Origin: Polytrichum commune
Lineage: Eukaryota; Streptophyta; Polytrichopsida; Polytrichales; Polytrichaceae
Reading direction: 5' to 3'
Assembly (NCBI GenBank): GCA_950295325.1
Contig: OX485803.1
Location: 7,874,001 to 7,938,000 of the forward strand
Length of the DNA: 64,000 bases
How positions within the stretch are numbered: the first letter of the stretch is position 1; each line of letters begins with the position of its first letter. The notes below the pieces were generated by a model, which was given only the letters and a program-made list of their open reading frames with translations, had not been told where the DNA came from and ran no database searches. A program made the translations under genes and the position numbers. Positions 1 through 12,015 of this stretch are shown here, piece after piece.

Positions 1-439
1 CCTCCCATTATCTATACACAAGGAGAGGGGAAATCCAAGTCGTCTTGAATTCAAGTTCCCCAACCTTCTCAGACCAACCTCAATCTCATTCTTTACTACT
101 GTACAGTTGCACCAGCAGATCTTCTAAACAAAGGGCAACACAATTCGAATGTGTGGAATACCCTTTTCCTATCAAAGACACGAGTTTATACCTGCCATTT
201 GATGCCATATTCAGCTGCATCTGCATAAACCCATCTCTACAAGACTGGATTTGGCCATATCAAATTTTGTTGATGGCAGGTGGATCTGGATGAGGACGAC
301 AGCAAAGGAAAAGGATAGTGACCTCAACTTAAAGGAAGGGAAGATAGGCACCGGAGATTGGGCCTTTTTGGAAGCTGCATGTAGACGTAAAGGTCACTTG
401 TAATGAACTGCACAGGTTTGATCATTTAGACTGAGCTGT
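1..439. other. 3' flank of the C2-GRAM gene
   Basis: This stretch lies downstream of the stop codon of the minus-strand gene at 440. It probably holds that gene's 3' UTR. A plus-strand open frame of 82 codons (45-293) has no recognisable domain and unconvincing composition. I see nothing else. Confidence 0.4.
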
Positions 440-3400
440 TCATACTCCAGTCGTTCTTTTGTCATCCTTGCCACTACTGTGATGGACTTCTTGAACAGTA
501 AATCTTAAGAGTTGATGTGCTTGATCAGTCATATAATCTACAATGTTTTTCGTGATTTTCTTCTGATCTAATTCTGTGCTTTTGTGCCATGCAACTCCCA
601 CGAAGACCTTCACATGCGTGGTGATTGGCTCCAACGATAATGTTTCATGTTCCCTTCTAACCTGTACCTGTGCAGCATGAATGAAATTCTCACATATCTA
701 TCATATCTTTGAAAGGAGAAATTTCTTTCAGAGCCACAAACACATCACGTATATTAGGTCGGGGACAATCTAGGAAAGTCAGACTTTCATCAATAACAAC
801 AACGAGGCCTAAGTAGTGTCGATGATAATTAAGAAAAAGAGGACTCACCTGAAAATGATCACCAAATGGCACATCGTGAAGTGTGAGGATCTCATCAATA
901 GTCAGCTTCTTCTTATCATCAGAGGCTGTTTGTTGCTGGATACATGAAACCTTGCTCCCAAATTGACTCAACTTCTTGTTGAGATTGTAGCTGATCTGTC
1001 GCCGTTGAACCCCAGATTTTTTCTCCACAAGCTCCCAAGGTGTACTACTGTAATTAACGATTCCCAGTTTTTCATTTACGGACTTATCCATCCTGTCATC
1101 ATTCAGAACTGCTAGAACTGATTCAACCTGCAACATAAAAACATCAATGTCAGTCGAGTCATTATAGCTTTAGAGCTCTTGAGATACCTGTGGCTTTTCA
1201 AATGATGCAGAAGGCGCAAAATCCCGTAATGAAGACGAGATGCTCTATGTAGGCACTTGAAATCAATAGAGGTCCAAGAATTGATTTTGCTTCAAGCCCT
1301 TGTGGGAAGCAGGCTTGCTTCGAGATACATGTTGGAACTTGATTCTCTGTCCAAACGTCATAACTTCCATGTGGATCTCTTCTCAAAATAGACTTAAAAT
1401 TTTCTATAGTTTGGCCCTTAGATTTCTTATTCAGATCAGAGGAGAACAACCTAGATATATCAAATCGACATACTACTATGCATGCACCAGACTGCAGAAC
1501 ACCAAACTAAAATTCAACCCACCTGGAGTGTTATATGCAGATGATGAGAGGTTTAGTAGAATCCTGGGCAGTATCACAATGCTTTGTTCATAACTAGGAA
1601 TAGGCCACATAGTCATATGCACTGAAGAACAGAGAATCCGCATATTATACTACCTGACATTGACGCAATTCCTATCATCGACTGTCCCTTCCAATCAAGA
1701 GAGACCTTCTAAAGTAGAGATTTGAAGATACTGACTGCCAAGTCGGGAGGTATTTCAAAAATTCGACACTTTTGTGTAATTCTCACATGAGTAATTAATT
1801 AGCAGAGTGTGGTTATGCACCTGAGAGAATAAATTACCCTGCAGCTACATGACTGGGATTTCATAATATTCTCAGAGGTGATTTAAAGATTCACCAAATA
1901 GAAAAATCTGACAGAGGAGCAAGAGCAGAGGAGTAGAGTGTAGACGATGCTCACAGTAATGGGAATCTCAAGAGAATCCACCTCAGGCATAGTGGCCTCT
2001 TCAATGCCCAGGAAAGGTTGCGTGTCATCTGCTTGTCGCTCTGCTACAGAGTATCTCATGTCGCCAGCTTCTACACTTGCTATGATATCCATCTTCTGCT
2101 CAGGGCTCAAATTTCTATTCTTCCATAACGCAATGATTGTTCTGGTGCAACCAAGAAGATATCTACCATTAATAATTGTTGACTCCCTGTTTCTTGAGTG
2201 GATTTAGCAATTGCCAAAATAAGAAATGTATTGATTTGTCCTTGATTCTCGTAGGCACCATTAGAAAGATACGTACTACATAGACAAGCAGTAAATTTAA
2301 CTTGATCTAAACCCTTTCCACACAAATACTCCAGAGGACGCAACTTTCAAATTCATCAACATATCCAAGGGCAAACGACACACCAGAATCACACAACAGC
2401 AGTTAGTAATTCAGGGATTGTAGTGTAGAATCTCAGTTGACATTTAGTATTTTTACGATGAGACATTAAGAGCACATAAATCACGCAAATTGGTGTCAGC
2501 TAAGCCATTCATACCTGAACGCAGTACCTGAACGAACAAATGACAAGAATTGAAACTTCAAACGACCCCTCCCATCAATGCCTCGAGCACCATGGCGAGC
2601 ATCAAATCCCCGACCCTTCCGCAGGAAAATAACTATTGATGGATTGATAGACTGCGCTGTCTCCTTGATCTCTTCCATTTCCTCCCAGAGGAGAGTAAAC
2701 TTGGTCTTGTGACCAAACAAGTTGGAGTAAAATCCCAGCAAACGGGGTGATAAAAATAAACGACCCTGTTAAGTATCATCAAGGTCAGCTGCAACTAATA
2801 AGGCAAGGTGAAACAAAAATAAATTTTCCTGTTCCTTAGTGAATCCTGTACTGCAACGAACCTGTACATTCGCTTTGGAAAATCATAAGGAACATTGAAA
2901 ACAGCTGTAACAAAAAAAATTGTGCGTTAGCTTATCAAAATATTTCTATCAATCAAAATACTCACTTAAATGCGTATTTGAACAACTTTAATGCCCAGCA
3001 GTGTACAGGTTCCCATCATGCAATTGAGGACAAGTTTATGCTATACTATGACTTCACAAAATTGAAGTACTAAAAGAGAAAAAATCTGACCTGAATAGGT
3101 ATTTTACGCTTGATTGCACAAGCAAAATCGTTGATAAGAAATTCCTCTGCTGGCATTGAGAAAAGCTTCTGGAAAGAGCTGTTCCTCTGTGCTGACCTCT
3201 TGCTCACCTGGAGGTATTCCCAACATCTCAGAAAGACTACTCCGATTAAAACTAGCTAAAGTTCTCCTTTTCGGTGTAGTGAGTTGAAGACTGATTTCAA
3301 TAAGGGAATACTATGGCCGTGCTCAAAACCAGTGATTGAATTATGGAACAACTGACAAAGAATTTTTCAGTCGCCCCAAAAAGCAGCTAAAATTTAACTC

Positions 3401-6400
3401 CGACTACACAGAAGTACAAATACAGATAGGCTCAAGGGTAAGCAAATACCTTAAGACCAACTTCACGTTCTACACGTTCAAGGTACTCAGGCAGGGCGTC
3501 TGCGTCTCTTGTGTTGGTCAAATAAACTCGCAAGTGCAGCTTTGACCCATTGGCCCGTGCACTCTTCCCGTTTAAAGAAAGCCAAATATCTGATAAGTCT
3601 CCTGGACTTTGCCTTAGGAAGTTAATTTCAGCATGCCCAAGAGATTCAGCCGCAGAAAAAGGACCGTCATAATCGAACACCTCAACATCCATTCTGGTGG
3701 GAGGATCGTCTGTTGCATTGAACTCAAAAATTTCTGCAAGGTTACAAAATTTTGGCAAGGTTAAATGATTGTCTACAAGACAGTAGCAAGAACATTTTTT
3801 TCTATAAACAAAAGTACGGAGGACGAGCACCCTTACCCCGCCAACTTGGGTGGGAAGTTCGTAGTTTGACTGAACTGGTTCGGATCTTTCCGTTGCAGGT
3901 GAACACAACGTACGGGTTCGAAGTACCAGAATCAGTTGGAGCAATATTTTCCCCCTCTATCAGTGTGACTGTTGTTAACCAACCATCACCTTGCGCCTTC
4001 ACTCCATGATCTCCAGCTGCATCATACATGCCAATAAGATAGCAATCGTTAAAAATCCTATACATGCATTGTAGGTGCTATCAGAATGTATGCTACAAAC
4101 ACTCCATCTCCAATTCTGCAGTACATGAGGATGAGGCTGAGATTATGGCCTATATGTATGATCCCTCAACCTCATCCCTGGCAAGTCTATACTCTATCAT
4201 AAAAAGATAGTAACGAAAAGATGCGGGAACTTTAGAAAGCCAATGTTGTACAAATACAATCGTCATAACACTCATATTTGAATTGTAAATTTTTTTACAG
4301 AAACAGTAAAGAACTTACATTGCCAATACCTAGCTCGAATAAATTCGAATACCATGATGGCAACACGTTCTACTTGTACAACAACAATTGCGGAAGTGAT
4401 AAATTCCATCAAAGTATCAGGGAAGTCAATTCCCCAGAACTCAAGTCCACCCAGTCTTTTTGAAGGAGCAAGGCCAATGTGTATTAAAATAATCGTCAAA
4501 GACATCAATGCAAGCAACACATGTCCCTTTCCAAAGTAGTCCCAAGCAATTTCCCAATCTCCGATGGGCCTCTCATCATCATTGGCTGAACTTGACCTTG
4601 GTGTAACATCACCAGTTGAAATAGGTTTTGCATGCCTTGCAAGAATCTGGAGGCAAATATAGATTTAGATCTCTTACAATAATTTCACTGAAGAAAATTC
4701 CTGGCGATTCCAAGCAACAAAAAAGATAATATGACAGAAGGAATTTATGCACAGCTTCACTTTGAGAAATATTTCTTAGACGATCTTGCAAAAAATTTAA
4801 GGTCCATTTCTTTGTCTAGAAGGTTGGTCGATAGAAAGAAATCATCCGAGTTAAGCTGAAACCAGAACAAACCAATGATGTGTACCTCCTTGTAAAGTAT
4901 ATAATTATCTCTGATACCCGATCTTGCACCACCTTCTATCACTCCTTTCATCAATGTACTATGAAGGAAATTAACCCTCCATGATACTTCGAGGTGGCAG
5001 CACTTTTCTCCACCAGGCAAGTCAGGCAATGCCATTATGGTGATCTGCAAACGCGGCCATTTTTAGTCATTCTACAAAACCATTTGTAAACTTGGAGAAA
5101 TTTTGAGGGAAACAACCCAAAAGAGTAAATGGAGTAGCTCACATAAAATTTGACCATTTTCTAGATTGGACATCCCTAACTTGAGAAAAAGACCTTAACC
5201 ATAAATCTTAACAGGATCCAGAAAGAGTAGTAATTTACAATCTTTGGCCGATATCAGATCCAGTTTGCGTACCAGGATCCACTTTGACAAACTCATTTCA
5301 AGATATGATACCAAACATCAACCTATCTTTGAGGTGATACATGCATCTGCAATGAGGAAATTGTGCACAAGAACTGAAAATCAACAAAAAAATAAAAGAA
5401 GAACCAAACTCTTCACTTTATTTATTTTTAAGATAAAGAATAATAAGCCATACCTGCATCTCAATCACGAAATTCCCTCCACAGGGTACATCGGGTGTAG
5501 CACATACAGTTCGCACGCAGAAGCACTTATCATCAGCTCGAATGTATGTCTGTGTTTCACTCGCTTTGACTGCTTTCACAAGCTTAGTTGCAGCTTGAGT
5601 ATAAGTGACGACCCTTCTGATAGGTTCGTTTCCTACTTTCTTCCAAGGCTCTGCCACATAGTTAGTTGTCTTTTGGATTTGCAGCAACTCTTGCACGAAG
5701 GCTGACCCAGGCCTAAATATAATAGCATTCATTGCCTTGGCACTAACTCCATAATCCTGATCCAGAACTACCCCACCTGGCAACGGGCATGGCATCTCTT
5801 CAAGGGACATCCCTAGACTTTTGCCATCATCATCAAAAAATGAGGAAGGAATGACGTCTTCATCATCACTGCCCACGTCACTGCTATCCATTTGAAGTGA
5901 ATTGGACTCAAATGACCTGCAAGATATTTACAGAAATTTGTCATCAGAAGAACCTACTACAAAACATGTTACACATACTCAATCCTGGAATGCTGGGCGA
6001 CTAAACATAATGAGGCATCTGTATTCTGAATTTCATCAATCATAATTATTGAAGTTGACCCTCTAACAAAATCCACATCTTAAACTTCATATCTGTCTTT
6101 CTTGAATTCTGATTTTCTTCTGACTAAATGTTTAGGTTGACAAAACAACACCTGGAATTTTCACACTTATGGCAAGTGCCACAGCAAGAGGAGTAGGAGA
6201 GGCAAAATACCAGACCTGCCTTCACCTTGCGATGATTCGATTGATCTAGCGGAGTCATTTCCACCATGTCTACCAGGCTTCTTGAAGACCGAACTCAGCT
6301 TATTTGCCACGCGCTGTGCATCTCCTTTCCACTTATGACCTTTTTTTTTACGCCTCCGTATTTGGTTGTCAACCTCCTTCTCCAAATCCTCATTGCGACT

Positions 6401-6950
6401 AACACGTTTGTTAAAGTCAACAAACTCGTCGTCTCCATTGATTCGCTTGTCCAATTCCAAATCATCACGAGTGACCTCTGTCAGATTATCTGGGTATGGC
6501 TGCACAATAATACATTATGTAATCAGTGCATTGCGGATACAATCACCAGAAATTGCAGCCAAATTATTCCACGTCAAAATCGATGACTAAGTCACCTAGC
6601 CGGTATACATGAAGTAACGCAGAGCAAATTTATGTTTACATAAAATGTGCATATTGATAAAGGATCAAAAGTAATGATAAATTGCTGGAGTAGAATACAG
6701 CACATGTAGATTGCTGTACACAAATGAGGTACAGCTATTGAACGTCCATCCAAGAAATTCCACCAACGGGATTCAGAACCCATGCTTGGCTCACCATCAT
6801 GCTTGGCGAAACAGGGATGCTGACAAGGTTTTCGGAGTCTATTGAGCTATCACTGTCCATGGAATCGGTGCGTAGATTACACAGACTTCCCTCATCTGCC
6901 ATACTTGGAATATGTACGCTGTCGTCCATGACTAAATATTGGAGATTACT
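440..6950 (-). CDS. C2, GRAM and VASt domain protein (At5g50170/At1g03370 type)
   Basis: Twelve exons (minus strand, 5' to 3'): 6795-6929 (or from 6950), 6216-6499, 5454-5916, 4886-5044, 4319-4646, 3837-4016, 3450-3733, 3091-3207, 2515-2765, 1955-2141, 849-1127, 440-667. Joined from the ATG at 6929 they are in frame throughout (964 aa). Domain order: acidic/basic linker; first VASt domain (about 165-345) with PGGVVLDQDYGVS and RVVTYTQAATKLVKAVK; two hydrophobic helices (about 390-408 and 425-445); a C2 domain (460-600) with NPYVVFTCNGKIRTSSVK and SLGHAEINFL; GRAM (615-735) with FYSNLFGHKTKF and GRLKFQF; second VASt (760-930) with LHDVPFGDHFQV. Proteins of this family bind membranes, and VASt domains resemble StAR-like sterol-transfer folds. 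Known relatives (1020-1060 aa) begin with an extra C2 domain, which I could not find. The frame is open upstream of 6929 to a possible acceptor at 6950, so a further 5' exon may exist. Confidence 0.9.
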
Positions 6951-9603
6951 CTGCCTTTCAGCTGAATAGCTGAAGATCTCTTAACCCCTCCTGGTTCAGA
7001 ACAAGCTCACGTCAATCCAGAGAACCCCGAGGGCCTTAGTTGCGTAATAAATGCTGTATAATGTTTTTTTCCCAACCTCATGGTGTAGATCTGATAGGGT
7101 TTAACATACGCAATGAGTGACCTAACGTGCAGAACATTGACTGCAATATATATAGTGTAGAGTGCATTATAGTCTTCTCTTCTTGGAGCTCGTTATGCAC
7201 CATGTTTCCCATATACAATACACCTGAGTACATGAAGACAAACTAATTTTTGGCATTGCATGAAGTAACCTACTGTGTATTGGTATTGAAGAGAGAAAAA
7301 TTTAATCAAGGAGAAAAAGAACGGGGCAATACACACCAAATTATACTTGTCAGTAAGCTTTACTTGACTTGATCAAGATACTGCCTCATGCCAGCACTAC
7401 TAATATGAATGCATGATGGTGTTTTAATAAATAAGAGGTTTACGAGAAAAACATTCTCTCAAAAATTAAGATCACAGCATTGACATCCAAGTTTTTCCAA
7501 CCCGTATTGATAGTGTCAATAGTATCAATTACACCCCAAAACCTCCTTGAATTCCGGATAGGTCTAGGAAACAATTATTCATCCTAATGAAAAACAAGTG
7601 TATCATGCTTCATCTTCAAGGATCTTGCAATCGTCTGCAGATCCAATCAACCATCCCATCCATAAATTTGATAGACTAGGACTGTGCACTGTTATGACCA
7701 TCTCACTTGATCCAATCTTGTAAACCTTCACTATCACTTTCACTTCTATATCTCTGTTTCGTCGACAGCTGAGCTTAAGCTCTCTGAACGACGGTCTTTG
7801 TGACCACTTTGGAAACTTTCAATAAGGCAGGTAAACAATTTCTCTTAACTTAACCACGTGTCCAATCATATAACAAACGACTAATTTCTAACTCTGCTCC
7901 TTTTTTGTTAACATGATCAACAATAATGTTTACTTGATTCATTTGCTTATGAATGCAATCCCTACATGCTCAAAAAATATTCCAGTCTTTCCTCAATGAA
8001 CTCTACTGAGCAAAAGCAAAGTACATACCAGAATAAGCGCATTCAGCAGATTCGAGATATCTCCTACGAGTCGATCTGCATATTTTACTTACCTCCTCTG
8101 CACCCATGAAAACACACAAAATCAACACCACTAAAGATTTTTTCGACTCACAGGGTTTGTAATGCTAAACTAAAACTCGCACTGTCTACATACCAAGGAA
8201 TATTACTGCGCGTTACTAAATACTGCTAGTTAATGCTGCATCAATGGAAAAGACGATTTGCCAATGGAGCGATTTCAAGGGATACACAGTAATTTACAAA
8301 ATCGTCCATTTGTGGTGATTCCGAGACATGAGCCTTGCAACTTCTAAATCTAACCCAGGCAAAAAAGTTCTCGTCTCCCTTTCCACTCCATCATGTCAAC
8401 TTCGATCAATAAAATTCTGGTACGTACTGCGAGGAGACAATTTTTCAAACTATCCTCATCTGTGCACAATTCATTGACGGTGAAGTGTGAGATAAGAACC
8501 GACCTGAAAGTCTTCAACTGTCAAGCCGATGTACACATACCTACTGCATGTTTCGGGATTCTCGACTTGTCTTCTCAATACCAAATTTCAAAGCTTTTAT
8601 TCGTCGACTCTCTCCTCCGATCCACTCATGATACACTCACACTTGCACTCCTTTCTCACCATGATGATACTCACGCGGTTGAACTACACCAGTACTGTGT
8701 TAGTCTTTTTGCTAATTAGTACTGCTACTGGAATCCCTGTAGACGACGAGCAAGAACCTTGATGAACCTTCACTTTGGATTCCGAATGCCTATATTATCG
8801 AGCACTTTTCCTGACCAATCTCAATCAAATATTGCAAAACTTCGTAAATTGCACCTGACAGCTGTCGCGGTGCTACGTGCAGCTCATGAATCCGCCACGT
8901 ATTGGAACTAAACCACGCCAAGTAGGTGTCAAAAGCAGCGAAAATGCCATGCCACGCCGCTTAACCTACAAACACCGCCAAAGGTCAAACGAATTCATGA
9001 GAGGATACATATAAACTCCAGACACGTTGTAATCCCTATCAGCCTTATAAGCGCAATCGCATCATCAGAAATGAGTTTTTGTTCGCTAAACTAGTGAGAT
9101 CAGTTCAACGTACATGTAGGTCGGACGCGTGCAATGTTAGGTAGTTTACAGGATGGCATTTCTTGCTCGATTTCGCCCTAAATTTCTCTGTTTACAGCTG
9201 AATCAACGCAGGAAATTCATTGCTCGCGACCTGCAGTGTCGCAAAGCAAGCACATCGCGACATGCTTACGAAAATGCCGCAGAGAAGTTGGGGAATACGA
9301 AAAGTGGAAGCAGAAGCGCAGACCTCCGCCATAGCGCTTTTTGAGGCAGAGCTCGCCACCTGGACACACGGCGTTCCGTCTCATGGATGAATAGAAATTA
9401 GGGATGATGGACGTGCATGGATTCATCCCAGGGATGATAAACACCATCATGGATGCCGGGTATGTGCAGCTGTATGCCTTTGGTACCCACACCCCGGGTA
9501 TCATTCTTCGACTGGAAGCAAACCTCTTCTTCACCCTTGAAGCTCAAGGGTGTTTCAAGACTAGGGGACCGGGGTGATTGTGAGTGTGATTGTGCTATTG
9601 ATA
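6951..9603. other. Upstream region of the C2-GRAM gene
   Basis: This probably contains the promoter and 5' UTR of the minus-strand gene. I searched the minus strand by eye for the missing N-terminal C2 domain (for example a DPYV-coding stretch) and found none. Plus-strand open frames at 8393-8719 (108 codons) and 9153-9344 (63 codons) have no recognisable domain. From about 9360 a stretch rich in 'atggatga' words shares vocabulary with 17.1-17.3 kb. Confidence 0.4.
8093..8107 (-). other. Candidate tiny first exon of the C2-GRAM gene
   Basis: On the minus strand an ATG at 8107 starts MGAEE and is followed directly by a consensus donor GTAAGT. Its phase (0) fits an acceptor before 6950, which would give MGAEE-SNLQYLV-MDDSV in frame. 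This is only a frame and splice-site match; no homology supports it. Confidence 0.2.
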
Positions 9604-10147
9604 GTCGTACACTGTTTATGGTATTTAGAGCGATGTACACTATTTGCAAAGGGCCTAAACTAGATGCCTAGAGGTTTTCAAGTGTCACGTCTACTCTTTG
9701 ATAATATGATATTACTCGTCAACATGAGTAACTTTTCCGGTAAAACTTTATTTACAATATGCCAATCAACGTAGCACATTGGGATACTTGAGATGATAGT
9801 TTAGGGTTTTAGTATGCAACGGGAAGATATTATTGAACATATAAAAAGAAAGTATCATGTTTTACATTTTAGTATGTAAGAGGAAGATAGTCTTGACCAT
9901 AGTAATGCCAAGTGTCATTTTTGTACATGTTAGTCAACATGTAGATCATTATGTAACATAAACATACACCTCATGACATTATTGAACATATTCATGCCAA
10001 GATATTGGTAAGCACACTTGAACGCCAAGTGTCATGAGGGGACACTAATGGTGAAGTTGATCACTAGTGTAATCTAACATGTGCCTCAATATAAGGTAAG
10101 TGACACTACTATGCATGTGACACTAAATACCATAAACGGTGCAGTGG
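9604..10147. mobile_element. Non-autonomous DNA element with related TIRs
   Basis: The left end reads CGTACACTGTTTATGGTATTT, cut here to CACTGTTTATGGTATTTAG; the right end read on the other strand is CACCGTTTATGGTATTTAG. The inverted termini are about 24 bp and near-identical. The interior is AT-rich with repeated 'catgagtaac/tgtcatgt' words and no coding capacity. Elements with related ends lie at 17024-17401 and 43180-43480. Ends beginning CACT suggest a CACTA-like group, but I could not find a clean target-site duplication. Confidence 0.5.
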
Positions 10148-11205
10148 TAGTGATTTCCTTCTTTTGGTTCTATTTCCTTGGAAAAGGCATAACACTTGCT
10201 CACCAATCCCACGACCACCCCTGAGAGCAGACTCTTCATATCACGTACGAACTAAAGTGAGTGCAAAAAGGGGTACGAGCATACATAGTATACATAAGGG
10301 AGATATATAATTTTCTCTAGTGTATACATTTGAAAGGTTATTGATTTTTTTGAAGTCAAGGTGGATCTACAAAAGGGGACCTAAGGTTTAGAGGAAACAA
10401 TGACAATAAATGTCCTACTTGCATCCATTGTTATTATTGCGATAGCTTCCATGACGTGTGTTTTAGGGTCAGATTACTATGAGTCACATTCTAAAGATGA
10501 AAAAGTGTTCAGTTAATTTTTCATTGGAAAGTGAAAGTACATTGCATATATAATAAATTTCATGATATATTTCATGATTTATCTTTCGTATATGTAGTGG
10601 TAGCAATTACCTCATTAGATTGAGAAGCTCAGTATAAATACATGAGTCCATTTACTAGCCTATCATTAGTATGTATACCATTTTTCATTTATGAATTTCT
10701 TGTATAGAGGGGGTTTTGTTTCATAGTCACCCACGCATGTCGTTTAGGTTTCTAGTGAAGTGTCCACCCCTTGGGCCTTTCCCCCATCAAACCCCCCCTA
10801 CTCCGTGTGGTTAGCCACCCTTGAGGTAATTGTTTATGTTTATGTGCCATCATTAGAGAGCTTCAAGGTCAAGGTCCCGGGAGACCTAGGGGATGGACTG
10901 TTCATTGGAAACCTAAATGATGTGCGTGGGTAACTATGACATTAAACCCCCTATATACAAGAAGTTTACAAAGAAAAACAAATGTATACGTACTAATGGC
11001 ATGCTAGAAAATGGACTCATGTATTTATACAAAGCTTTTCATATTAATGCAATAAATGGCTCCCCTATATATACAAATTATAAATCATTAATTGAATAAT
11101 CCTTTATTACCTATGAAATCCACTTTCACTTTCCAATGAGAAAGTCATTGAATTTTTTTCATCCATAGCATGTAACTCAACGGTTGCATAAAACAATTAT
11201 ATATA

Positions 11206-11228
11206 ATTAAATAAATAAATAAATAAAT
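11206..11228. repeat. (AAAT)n microsatellite
   Basis: About six AAAT units lie inside the right arm of the long inverted repeat, where that arm departs from the left arm. Confidence 0.8.
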
Positions 11229-11618
11229 AAAAAGCACAATAACCTTATTCACAATCCAAAGAGCAAAACGTGAGATAGCCCATGCGCCCTCCAAGGGCCT
11301 CTAGTTTGTAAAACTTAGAACCCAAATGCAAAGTTCTCTAGCAAGAATGAACAAAGTGGTCATTGAGGACTATTACCATATGACAACAATAAATGAAATC
11401 ATGAATTGGATGAAACTGGCACATCTATTTTCATTTTTTTCCTCTAAACATTAGGGCCCCTTTTGTACAGTTACATTTACTTCAATATTTTAATAACCTT
11501 CCTAAATGTGCACACTAGAGAAAAATGATACCTCTCCCTTATGTATACTATGTACGCTAATGCCTCAAATTATACCCCTTCTTACACTCACATTAGTTCA
11601 TAAGTTGTATGAAGACTC

Positions 11619-11642
11619 CACACACACACACACACACACACA
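11619..11642. repeat. (CA)12 microsatellite
   Basis: Twelve consecutive CA units followed by a C-run sit at the outer edge of the right arm of the long inverted repeat. Confidence 0.9.
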
Positions 11643-11857
11643 CCCCCTCTCAAGGCCAAGAGAAAAACAAGGAGGCAACCACTTTACCGCTACAATCCAA
11701 GGCCAACAAAGATAACAACACTTTGATTTTCTCTCAAGCCCAAGGCTCAAACCAATGATAATACAATTTAAAAGATTGCCGCAACATCAATCACAACCAC
11801 AAACATTCGCACAAGAGAAGTGTAAATGAACTTCGAAAGTTGAGATGACTTAACAAT

Positions 11858-12015
11858 AAACACTTTCCATAACATTATCAAGCAGTGTGCGTTCTTTCAT
11901 GTGGACCCCAAGAATATAACCATGAGATGTTGTAGCTAGTGCAAATTCAATTTGGTTATGTTCTTGGGGCCCACATGAACAAATGCACACTACTTAATAA
12001 TGTTAGTCAATGTTC
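11858..12015. mobile_element. Short palindromic MITE
   Basis: The two halves are near-perfect inverted copies of about 65 bp. The left half contains TCATGTGGACCCCAAGAA; the right half, read on the other strand, contains TCATGTGGGCCCCAAGAA. The outer parts share ACATTAT.AAG.AGTGTGC. The loop is about 25 bp. There is no coding capacity. The hairpin shape and small size fit a MITE. Confidence 0.7.

Larger units (their letters stand above)
10150..11690. repeat. Long inverted repeat (foldback), arms about 0.6-0.75 kb
   Basis: The left arm (about 10150-10780) pairs with the right arm (about 10890-11690) read in reverse. Matching blocks run in order: 'actcttcat..gaactaa.gtgagtg' (10228 vs 11600), 'acatagtatacataaggga' (10284 vs 11545), 'acctaaggtttagaggaaa' (10380 vs 11450), 'tcattggaaagtgaaagt' (10522 vs 11130), 'ataaatacatgagtccatt' (10635 vs 11020) and 'acccacgca..tttaggttt' (10730 vs 10910). 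A spacer of about 110 bp sits in the middle. The right arm carries an extra insert near 11200-11390 with an (AAAT)n run. No transposase is visible; it could be a MULE- or foldback-type element. Confidence 0.75.

Noticed and set aside
45-293. Open frame of 82 codons at the left edge
   Set aside because: No domain, no splice context, and located in the 3' flank of the C2-GRAM gene; length is within chance expectation.
8393-8762. Plus-strand open frames of 108 and 77 codons upstream of the C2-GRAM gene
   Set aside because: Two overlapping frames are open at once and neither resembles a protein family; also searched on the minus strand for the missing C2 domain without success.
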